Assembly: GCA_903883645.1 (NCBI GenBank)
Contig: CAISBR010000019.1
Location: 1-50,747 of the forward strand
Direction: 5' to 3'
Length of the DNA: 50,747 bases
From: an uncultured Myxococcales bacterium
GTDB lineage: Bacteria > Myxococcota_A > UBA9042
Numbering within the stretch: position 1 is the first letter of the stretch; each line of letters begins with the position of its first letter. Both the position numbers and the translations under genes were made by a program. The notes below the pieces were generated by a model. It made no database searches. It saw nothing but the letters and a program-made list of their open reading frames with translations, and was not told where the DNA came from. Positions 9,448-18,100 of this stretch are shown here, piece by piece.

Positions 9448-10440
9448 CTACTCGGGCTCCGACCGGTTGCCGCGATCGCTGCGGTGCAGGCGCAGATCCG
9501 AGCCGCCCAGCGACTGCCCCGAGTCGCCCGACGTTTCGGAGTAGAGTTGAATGCCGCGGTGTCCGTTGGCGCGGGCCACATCGAGGGCAATCTCGGCGCG
9601 GGTATACAGCTCGTTGCCATTGGTCGCATCGTCGGGGAATACGGAAATACCGGCCGTAAATGTCGGCACAAAGTTGCCGCTGCCCATCAGCTCGACGGTC
9701 GTGGGCTCGAGCACCAGCGATCGCCAGAGCTTGCGCAGCAGCTTGCGGGCCTCGTAGCCATTGATGTGGTGCAAGATAAGACCAAACCGGTCGTCGCCCA
9801 GGCGCGCTACCGTATCGGACCGCCGCAGCGCGGCCTGCAGATGGCGCGCGATGTCGATCAGCAAGGCGCGCACCAGCGGCCGCCCGTGCTGGGCTTCAAG
9901 CGCCACAAAGCCGTCCATATCGAGCACCGCTACCGCCATGGGCATGGCCGCCCGCGAGCTCAGGCGCATCATCGGGTCAAGCCGCGAAAAGAACACGTGT
10001 GGACTGGGCAATCCGGTCAGCGGGTCGCTGGTCACCATCGCTTGGTGCAGCCGGCTCGCCCGCACGCGCGCCACCAGCCGGGCCGCCAAGTGCGCCGGAT
10101 CGTCGCTCGCCGTGCCAAAGTCGTCAAAGCCGCTCTGCAGCCAGCGGGCGCAGTCGGTGGGCGCCCCCTGCGGCAAAATCACCATCAGAGTGGGCAGTTG
10201 CCGGCCGGCGCGCTCTACGATCGACAGCCAGAGCTGGTCGGGATCGTCGCCGGGCTGCGGCGCCAGCACCAACGCCGCCGCACCCTGCTCAAAGCCGGTC
10301 TGAGCCACCTGCACCGAAGGCAGGCAATCGACGGAGAATCCAAGGCGTTTCAGCGTTTCGGTGAGCGTCGGGCCCCAAGCGGCACCGGCGTCGGCCACCA
10401 CGATGTAGTCCGAGTGAGTGACAGGCGCGCGAAGATCCAT
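9448..10440 (-). CDS. Degenerate receiver-GGDEF domain protein
   Basis: This 330-residue cytoplasmic protein has two domains. Residues 1-125 look like a response-regulator receiver fold, but the acidic pocket is incomplete (VVADAG) and the phospho-acceptor Asp position reads LVLAPQ. Residues about 150-310 form a GGDEF domain (SDPLTGLPSPHVFF at its start, AVLDMDGFVALE in the middle), but the signature is GDDRF instead of GG(D/E)EF. Diguanylate cyclase activity is therefore unlikely; it may bind c-di-GMP or GTP, or act as a partner protein. ATG 10440 has AAGGA five bases upstream; the frame remains open further upstream without family similarity. It lies 29 bp after the lamin-tail gene and 306 bp before actA. 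Confidence 0.85.
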   Translation of the reverse strand: MDLRAPVTHSDYIVVADAGAAWGPTLTETLKRLGFSVDCLPSVQVAQTGFEQGAAALVLAPQPGDDPDQLWLSIVERAGRQLPTLMVILPQGAPTDCARWLQSGFDDFGTASDDPAHLAARLVARVRASRLHQAMVTSDPLTGLPSPHVFFSRLDPMMRLSSRAAMPMAVAVLDMDGFVALEAQHGRPLVRALLIDIARHLQAALRRSDTVARLGDDRFGLILHHINGYEARKLLRKLWRSLVLEPTTVELMGSGNFVPTFTAGISVFPDDATNGNELYTRAEIALDVARANGHRGIQLYSETSGDSGQSLGGSDLRLHRSDRGNRSEPE

Positions 10441-10469
10441 GATTTCCTTAAGAAAGTCCGGGATTGGCT

Positions 10470-13400
10470 CTACTGGCAGACGTTGGACGCCACCGGCGTG
10501 CCGCGGTCTTTGGTCAGGCACTGCTTGCACGAGGTAAGGCCGCCGCCGCAGTCGTCGGGTGTGCCGCAGAACTCGCCCTCTTTGGCGCAAGGGGTGTTGG
10601 CGCACGCGGTAAAGGTCGAGCTCTGCTTGTCGTAGAGCGGGCCAAAGAAGCAGGTGCCCGTGGCGATCTGCCAGCAGTCCTTGGTGTCGTTCAGCACGGG
10701 GTCGATGCAGTTGTCTTTGAGCATCATCGACGCGCCTTTGATCCACGGCCAAGTGCTGTCGTAGTAGATCGCGTCGACTAGCTTGCCCTCGGCGTTGGTG
10801 AGCTTGATGCCGTCGCTGCCATTCGACAACACGAAGGTGCCGTTGCCCGACATGACGCCGTTGTCGTACCAACCGTACATGGCCTTGACGCCATCGTTGT
10901 ATACGGGGTTCGAGTTGCGCGCCAAGACCGCATAGGTGCCTGGTTTAACGACGTAAGTGTCGCTGCCGGGCTGCAAGACCGATGTCTCGGGTAGTACGCT
11001 GCCGCTGGGCGCGCAATACGGACCGCCGGCGTTGCCGCTCGACTGGGTCGCCCAGGTGCAGCTGACCGCGCCCGCGCTGTGCTTGCTGGCGGTGGCATCG
11101 GTTAGACCAGAGCCGGCGCCTTCGTCCATGGCGAGCGCTAGGGTGTCGCCGCCGGCAATGGCGCCGCTCGCCCAGCGAACCTGGGGGCCAAAGTTGCGGA
11201 AGAATGAAGGGAAATTGACCTTCTCGTTGTAGCTGGGGTAGCCCGCGCTGCCGGCGCTATTGATCTGCTTGCCCGAGAAGACGCGGAACGCCGCCGCACG
11301 GCCCTTCAAGTAGTGGCTGATCTTGCCCGTCGCCGAGTCGCGCTGTGCGCCCACCGTCACAAAACTGGCGATGCTGGTGGCGACCGGGTAGTCGCTCAGT
11401 GTGGTCGAGGCCACTTCTTTGCCGTTGACCCAGGCGTGCAAGCTGCTGCCGCCCTCGATGGTGAGCGCGATGTGGGTCCACTTGCCCTGGAGCGCTAGGC
11501 CCATGTCGAGCTCTTTGCCGCCGGCGATGGCCCACAGGTGGCTGCCCGACGAGCGCACGGCGAGCGGGTACTTGCCGGCCTCGCCGTAGCTGAACAGGTC
11601 GCTGCAGGTGGCGAGTACGCCGCCCACGGTGCACAGGTCGCCCGCCGTCAGCGTGTCGAGCAAGAACCAGCCGTGGATGGTCAGCGCGGGCGTATAGAAA
11701 AGTTGGTTGGTCGCAGCGGGGTTGTTGTCGACGCCCACATAGCTGGCTTTGCCGTCAAAGAGCAGCGCGGTGCACTGGCCTTCTACGTCGCAGGTCTTGG
11801 TGCAGCCGTCGCCCGCGGCGGTGTTGCCGTCGTCGCACTGCTCCGTGCCTTCGATAAAACCATTGCCGCAGAAGGGCTTGATGGTGTGCGTGTCGGTGCC
11901 GGCGCCGCTCGTCGGATTCAGGTCGCTCAGCACCCAGTTGGTCAGGTCGATCGCCTTCTTGGTGGGGTTGTACACCTCGAACCACTCGCCAAACGCGTCG
12001 TACTGAGCGAGCGGTTGCACCATCACTTCGGTGATGACGAGCGTGCCCTCGGGTGCGGGCGGCGGCTCGATCTTGCACTTGGCGTCGCAGCCATCGCCGG
12101 GTACCAAGTTGCCGTCGTCGCAGCTCTCGCTGTTCTCGACCTCAAGGATGCCGTTGCCGCAGATCGGCACGTTGACGCAGTCGCCCGCCTTGCACCATTG
12201 GCCGTCGCCGCAGATCGTTTTGTCGGGCTTGGGCGTGACTTTGTCGGCCTGTAGGCACGGGTTGGCGCAGCTGGGGTTGGCGCCGCCGGGCGTACCGAAG
12301 TCGCCGGCGCTGCCGCTCCACTGCTTCTTGGCCAAGCACCAGTTGGCCGAGCTGTCGTTGCCGGTCGAGCTGGTCGAGAAGGGGTCGAGACTCAGCGAGT
12401 AGCCGTCGCTAATGGGCCAGCCGGTCTGCGGGTCGACCTGCTTGCTGATGTACTGCAACTTGTCGATCGTGGTCGCATTCCAGTCCAAGATGATGTTGTC
12501 GGAGTAGTTCGACAGCGAGAATTCGCCGATCGGGTACACGTAAGCGGGCTTGGTGCCACCGTTCTTGGTGGCGTCGCTGTTCGAGGCGAGCAAGATGTAG
12601 CCCTTGGCAGGGATGTACAAGCCCTTGACCGCATTGATCTTGTGATTGTTGGTGCCGTTGTCGCGCAGCACCCAGCCGTTCAGGTCGATGGTCTGGGTGG
12701 TGGTGTTGTACAGCTCGACCCACTCGCCGTCGGTTTCGACCACGGCCTTGGGTTTAACCAAGAATTCAGTGATGACCACCGCGCCGACGTCGACGAATTC
12801 TTTTAGGCAGGTGTGGCTGCAGCCGTCGCCGGGCACCGAGTTGCCGTCGTCGCACTCTTCGTAGGCATTCAGCTTGCCGTCGCCACAGTTGACCGAGTCG
12901 CAGAAGTCGCCAAAGCCGTCGCCGTCGGTATCCTTCTGCTCAGTATTCGGGTACTTGGGGCAGTTGTCGCACACATCGCCCACGCCGTCGCCGTCGCCGT
13001 CTTGCTGGTCTTTGTTGCTGACCGCCTTGCAGTTGTCGCACAGGTCGCCCAGACCGTCTTTGTCTTGGTCGGCTTGGTCGGCATTGAGCAAGAACGGGCA
13101 GTTATCAGACTGGTTGGCCACGCCGTCGCCGTCTTTGTCTTTGCCGCTGGGGATGCAGGTCGGATTGGCCTTGCCGGGCGTGCCCGTGTCCCCCGTCAGC
13201 GGAAGAATCGTTTCGGCGTAGCACCAGTAGATCGGCAGATCGTTTTGCGACACCGAGTACTGGCCCGGGTCGAGCTGCAGCGCCTGGCCCGGCACCACTT
13301 TGGGCGTATTGATCGGGTAATCTACCTTGTCGATCAGCGTGTTGTTGTTGTAGACCTGCACGGTGCCGGTCGCGGGGTCGAGCGTCAGGCCCTTCTTCCA

Positions 13401-14957
13401 CTCGACATCGACGTTGATGCCGCCGTTAAAGAACTTGTCTTTGCTCGCGCCGATCACCAAGTACTGGCCGGGCTGTAGGGTAATCGGAGCGTCAACAGGC
13501 AGTTGCGTCTCGCCCTTGGCGCCGAACGACAGCCGCCAGCCCGCCAGCACCACCGGTGCCGTGTCGCCGTTGTACAGCTCGACCCACTGCGCGTAGGCGT
13601 CGTCGATGTTGTTGCTATGGGCGAAGATTTCGGTGATCACCACCTTGGCCGGCACGATCGCAGCGATTTTGCAGTCGGGTGTGCAGCCGTCGTTGTCGAT
13701 CTTGTTGCCGTCGTCGCACTCTTCGTTCAGGTCGAGCTCCGCGTCGCCGCAGAACTGGGGGTCGCAGGCATCGCCCTTGCCGTCGTTGTCGCTGTCTTTT
13801 TGGTCGGCGTTGGCCGAGCCGGGGCAGTTGTCGCAGGCGTCGCCCAGCTTGTCGCTGTCGGTGTCTTTTTGATCGGGGTTGGGCACCAGCAGACAGTTGT
13901 CTTTGGCGTCGGCCACGCCGTCTTTGTCGGTGTCGGGCGGCTTGGGGCAGTCGAGGTTGACGTAGCCCGGCGAGCCAAAATCGCCCGCACTGCCCGGCCA
14001 CATCGCCCCAGATTGACACCAGAAATCGGGATTCTTGTTGTCCGTGCCGCTCAAGTGGCTTTTGTCGAGCGACAGCGACTTGCCCACAATGTTCGCAAGC
14101 GGCCACGAGGTCGAGTTCCACGCCACTTCGTCGATGACGTTGCCGGCCGTGTCGACGAGCTTGATCTTGTCGGCATTGTCAGCCAGCGAGAAATTGTCGT
14201 ATACATAGTCGACGGTTACGCCGCCATTCGCCGCCGCCGCGCCCCACGCGCCCAGCACCACCACGCCCTTGGGCGGCACGATCGTCGAGCACGACATCAC
14301 TTGCGTCTCGTCGGCCTTGTCGTCGGTCAGCGTCAGGCCAAAGAGCGGGATGGGATCCTCGGTGGTGTTGTAGATCTCGAACCACTCGCCCACCGACTCG
14401 TCGACCTTGCCGGGATGCAGCATAACCTCTGAGATAATAAGCGAACCGGCTGGCAAGCCACTGGGCAACTTGGCGCACACCCCGTCGGGGATGTCGTAGC
14501 TGATGTCTTGCTTGGGCCCCAAGTCGGGCGGCACATCGACCACGGCGTCGCTGCTGTCGTCGGTGGTATCCAGGTCCGCATCTTGGTCGGTGGCGTCTTG
14601 GATCTCGTTGTCGACATCGTCGGTCGCAGCGTCGCCTACATCGTCGCCGTCGGGTTCGATATCCTCAGAATCCTTGGCATCTTTGGTGTCCTTGGTATCC
14701 TTGGCGTCGGCCGCATCTTTGCTGTCAGCGGCGTCCTTGGCATCTTGCCCCCCCACTTCGGCCGCGGCATCCAGGCTGTCGTCGTCGAGCGCATCGGCAA
14801 GGCTGTCGTTGTCGCCCGTTTCGGCGCCCGAGTCGGCCGAGCTATCGGCCTTTCCCTTGGCGGCCGGCGTGGTGGCGTCGCTACCGCAAGCGCTGAGCAG
14901 CGCCACGATCAACCCCAACGCGAGCCGTTTCTTCATAATCATGGTCGAATCCGACAT
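10470..14957 (-). CDS. Giant lipoprotein with lamin-tail, TSP3, Myxo Cys-rich and LamG domains
   Basis: This is a 1495-residue predicted surface lipoprotein. After MKKRLALGLIVALLSAC (lipobox LLSAC) comes a very acidic Lys/Asp repeat linker to about residue 150. Four lamin-tail (LTD) domains start near 169, 435, 727 and 971 (VITEVMV, GEWFEVYN, DLTNWVLSD type motifs). Thrombospondin type 3 Ca-binding repeats (DTDSDKLGDACDNCP) follow the first and second LTDs, and CGNG...CDDGN...GDGC repeats separate the modules. The fourth LTD is interrupted by a Cys repeat plus a LamG-like domain (about 1065-1235), then resumes. The C-terminus is Cys-rich. ATG 14957 has GAGG five bases upstream; later Met codons at 14942 and 14936 are also possible. 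The likely role is cell-surface binding or structure; the ligand is unknown. Confidence 0.88.
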   Translation of the reverse strand: MSDSTMIMKKRLALGLIVALLSACGSDATTPAAKGKADSSADSGAETGDNDSLADALDDDSLDAAAEVGGQDAKDAADSKDAADAKDTKDTKDAKDSEDIEPDGDDVGDAATDDVDNEIQDATDQDADLDTTDDSSDAVVDVPPDLGPKQDISYDIPDGVCAKLPSGLPAGSLIISEVMLHPGKVDESVGEWFEIYNTTEDPIPLFGLTLTDDKADETQVMSCSTIVPPKGVVVLGAWGAAAANGGVTVDYVYDNFSLADNADKIKLVDTAGNVIDEVAWNSTSWPLANIVGKSLSLDKSHLSGTDNKNPDFWCQSGAMWPGSAGDFGSPGYVNLDCPKPPDTDKDGVADAKDNCLLVPNPDQKDTDSDKLGDACDNCPGSANADQKDSDNDGKGDACDPQFCGDAELDLNEECDDGNKIDNDGCTPDCKIAAIVPAKVVITEIFAHSNNIDDAYAQWVELYNGDTAPVVLAGWRLSFGAKGETQLPVDAPITLQPGQYLVIGASKDKFFNGGINVDVEWKKGLTLDPATGTVQVYNNNTLIDKVDYPINTPKVVPGQALQLDPGQYSVSQNDLPIYWCYAETILPLTGDTGTPGKANPTCIPSGKDKDGDGVANQSDNCPFLLNADQADQDKDGLGDLCDNCKAVSNKDQQDGDGDGVGDVCDNCPKYPNTEQKDTDGDGFGDFCDSVNCGDGKLNAYEECDDGNSVPGDGCSHTCLKEFVDVGAVVITEFLVKPKAVVETDGEWVELYNTTTQTIDLNGWVLRDNGTNNHKINAVKGLYIPAKGYILLASNSDATKNGGTKPAYVYPIGEFSLSNYSDNIILDWNATTIDKLQYISKQVDPQTGWPISDGYSLSLDPFSTSSTGNDSSANWCLAKKQWSGSAGDFGTPGGANPSCANPCLQADKVTPKPDKTICGDGQWCKAGDCVNVPICGNGILEVENSESCDDGNLVPGDGCDAKCKIEPPPAPEGTLVITEVMVQPLAQYDAFGEWFEVYNPTKKAIDLTNWVLSDLNPTSGAGTDTHTIKPFCGNGFIEGTEQCDDGNTAAGDGCTKTCDVEGQCTALLFDGKASYVGVDNNPAATNQLFYTPALTIHGWFLLDTLTAGDLCTVGGVLATCSDLFSYGEAGKYPLAVRSSGSHLWAIAGGKELDMGLALQGKWTHIALTIEGGSSLHAWVNGKEVASTTLSDYPVATSIASFVTVGAQRDSATGKISHYLKGRAAAFRVFSGKQINSAGSAGYPSYNEKVNFPSFFRNFGPQVRWASGAIAGGDTLALAMDEGAGSGLTDATASKHSAGAVSCTWATQSSGNAGGPYCAPSGSVLPETSVLQPGSDTYVVKPGTYAVLARNSNPVYNDGVKAMYGWYDNGVMSGNGTFVLSNGSDGIKLTNAEGKLVDAIYYDSTWPWIKGASMMLKDNCIDPVLNDTKDCWQIATGTCFFGPLYDKQSSTFTACANTPCAKEGEFCGTPDDCGGGLTSCKQCLTKDRGTPVASNVCQ
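14674..14745 (-). repeat. Eight imperfect 9-bp units encoding the Lys-Asp linker
   Basis: Eight units of TTGGCATCT type (plus-strand reading) run in phase and encode the K-D-x linker of the lamin-tail lipoprotein (DAKDTKDTKDAKDSED). Because the unit is a multiple of three, slippage would change linker length without breaking the frame. Confidence 0.75.
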
Positions 14958-15041
14958 CCTTGCCTCGCACGATCTACTGCTGCACGCATCGCTGGTACGG
15001 ATTGCGCCGGGCAATCAGAGCCCGGGCATTCACAGACACTC

Positions 15042-15070
15042 AGCCTACGACCTTGGGTGGTGAATCGCAA
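15042..15070 (-). promoter_or_regulatory. Possible promoter of the lamin-tail lipoprotein gene
   Basis: On the minus strand TTGCGA (15070-15065), 17 bases and TAGGCT (15047-15042) form a modest sigma-70-like match in the 161-bp gap. Between it and the start codon is a small hairpin (CCGGGC-N7-GCCCGG at 15007-15025). Read by eye only. Confidence 0.3.
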
Positions 15071-15118
15071 CTACCGCCGCCACTTACCGCGTTTTGGGTG
15101 GTTACTCAATAACTACGC

Positions 15119-18100
15119 CTACTTAAGAATGCGTGCAATGACCGCACCCTTGCTGCCGTCTTGGGCATCGCTGCGCCAGACCAGCACGTACGAACCGTCG
15201 GACCGGCCGACCACCGCCGGCAGCGACTGGTTGCCCGTAAAGGTGGTATTTGGCATTAAATCAAGGCCTTGTTGGGTCGCGTCTTTGTATTGCGCAGCCT
15301 TGAGCCCGTAGCCCGACTCATCTTCGCCCGCCGTTTGCCACACCGTCAGGGTGTTGCCGGTCGACAAGAACGCGATGGCCGGCTTGCTCTGCTCGCCTGC
15401 GGTAATCGGGTTGATCTTGAATTCTAAGCCCACCTTGCCGTTGCTCTTGTCGAAGCGCTGCGCGTAGATGCCAAAGTTGTCGCCGTCTTGACCGAGCGAA
15501 GCCCACACCGCGGTAAAGTTGCCACTGCCGTCGACGGCCGCTTTGGGCGAGGTCTGGTCGCCGGTGGTGGTGGTATTGATGGCGAAGGGGCCGCCGATCG
15601 CTTTGCAGTCCTTGTACAGCATTTGGCCGTACACGCCCCAGCCCGCGCCGTCTTGGCCGAAGGACTGCCAGGTCACCAGGTAGCGCCCGTCCGCAAAGGC
15701 CACAATCGTAGGAAATTGCTGCTTATCGGCGGTGACCGAGTTGACGATCTGCTCGTTGCCGTACGCGACACCGCTGGCATCGTAGCAGCGCAGCACCACG
15801 TCGTAGTTGCTGCCGCCGGTCTGCCCGTACGACTCCCATACCGCGGCGAACGAGCTGTCGCTCTGCATGGCCACGCTGGGTCGCCACTGGTCGTTGGCCG
15901 TGGTTTGGCTGACTTGGAACTCGCTGCCGCTTTTGCTGCCGTCGCTTTTGAAGCGTTGGCCGTAGACGCCATCGATATCGCCGTCTTGGCCGACCGAGTC
16001 CCACACCACCACGTAGTTGCCGGCCGTGTCCATGCCCACCGCCGGGGTGGTCTGCGAGCCGGTTTTGTAGGTGTTGACCACGGTTTCTAGGCCAACCAAG
16101 CTGCCGTCGGCGGCGTAGCGCTGCAGGCCGATGCCGGTGGCGTCGCCGTCGATGCCCTCTGAGTCAAACGCGACCACAAACGCGCCGCTGCCGGCGACCG
16201 CGATGGCTGGGTTGCCCTGCTCGCCCGTCTTGGTGCTGTTGACCAGCAGTTCTTTGGCGCCGTTGTACACATTGCCCAACTTGTCGAAGCGCCGCGCGTA
16301 GATATGGCTGTCGGCCAAGCTGGTCCAGGCGATGACGCCCACGTCGCTCGACAGGCCTTTGCCCACCGGGTAGCGCTGATCGCCCACTACGCCCGCGTTC
16401 AAGATCTTCTCGCCGCCCACCTTGGCGCCGGTCGAGCTGTACCACTGGCCCAAGATGCCGTAGCCCGCGCTGTCTTTGCCGCTGCCGTCTTCAAAGGCGA
16501 CCATAAACGAGCCGTCTTGGAACACGGCGAGCGTCGGCGCGCCCTGGTAGCCCGTGGTGGTCGTGTTGACTACGACTTCGGAGTTGATCGGCACGCCCGG
16601 GTCGGGCTTGAACACCTGCATGGCCACGTCGCCGCTGGTGGTGTCGGTCTGCCAGGCGACGATGTAGCGACCGCTGGGCTGGTAGGCCACGAAGGGGGCG
16701 GTTTGCGCGCCGACGGCGTTGGTGTTGACCTGGAACTTGGTGCCGTTGGTCGAGCCGTCGGCGTAGTACATTTGCGCCCAGATTTCAGCGCCGTCGCTCC
16801 ACACGATGATCGAGCTGTTGTCGCTGGCGACCGCGGCGGCGAACTGCTTCATGGTCGCGTCGGTGCCCAGGTTTTTGGCCATCGAGTTGTCGGCATTGAT
16901 AATGGCCTTGTACACCGTGCCACTTTCGCCCCAGACCATCAGGCGGCGGCCATCGGCGTAGGGGGCGACCACGAACTTGTCGAGGATCAGGGTTACCGAC
17001 GAAGCGCCGCAGCTCGCCGTAGTGGGCGCGACGATATTGACGAGTGCGCCCGAGTTGGCCAGCCAGTTGTCGCTGCGCTGGTATTGGAAGTACGACTTGC
17101 TGGTGTAGCGCGAATACGTCGCCGTGCTGCACGCGTTGATGGGGCAGCCGTTGCTGGTGGTGCACGAGCAATAGTACGTGCCGGGAACGCATGAGCCGGA
17201 GTCGTTGTACTCCGCCATGGCGATCACGTCGCTGCCACCCGTGGGCGCGGTGGTCAAGCCGACGTTGCGGACCACGTTTTGGTACGAATAGGTCTGCTCG
17301 GTGTTTTCGCGCGAGCCCTCGTCGCGACTGCTGCGGGTCGAGACCGTGGTGTCGCTGTTGCCCCAGGCCACGCGGTAGTGACCGCCGCCCAAGTCGAGGA
17401 TGGCCGCGGCCTTGGCGGTGACCAAGCTGGCGCCGGCGGTCTTAAAGGTCGAGATCTTCAGGTCGCCGCACTGGTTGTTCTGGCCCACGCACAGTCCGGT
17501 CTTGCAGGCATCGGTGGGGGTGCAGACGTCGCCGTCGTTGCAGGTGGTGCCATCGACCTTGGCCTTGGGCACGCACTTCTTGTTGGTCTCATCGCAGGTG
17601 GCGTCGTTGCACGAGTCCGCGACCTCGCTACAAGCTTTCGCGCCGCCGGCCAAGCACTTGCCCGCGCCGTCGCAACTGTCGCCGTCCGTGCAGAACTTGC
17701 CGTCTTCGCAGGGTGCGCCCTTGGTCTTGGCCGTGGGTTGGCACTGGTAGGTGGTGGCGCCGGTCGATTTGCAGCCCCAGTCGTTGCACACGTCGGTCGG
17801 GTTGCTGCAGTCGACGGCGCTGCCCTTGACGCACTGGCCGGCTAGGCACGCGTCGCTTTTGGTGCAACCGCTGCCGTCGGCATCGCACGCCACGCCGTCG
17901 GCTTTGGGTGTGCCTTTGCAGGCTTTGGTGGCCTCGTCGCAGCTGCCGGTGGTGCAGCCGCTGGTGGTGCAGTCCATGCCCGTGCCGCCCGTGCACTTGC
18001 CGGCCTTGCAGGCCTCGCCGATGCTGCAGTACAGGCCGTCGTCGCAGGTAGAGCCGTCGACTTTCGCAGTCTTGAGGCACTGGTACGACCCCGCGCCGGT

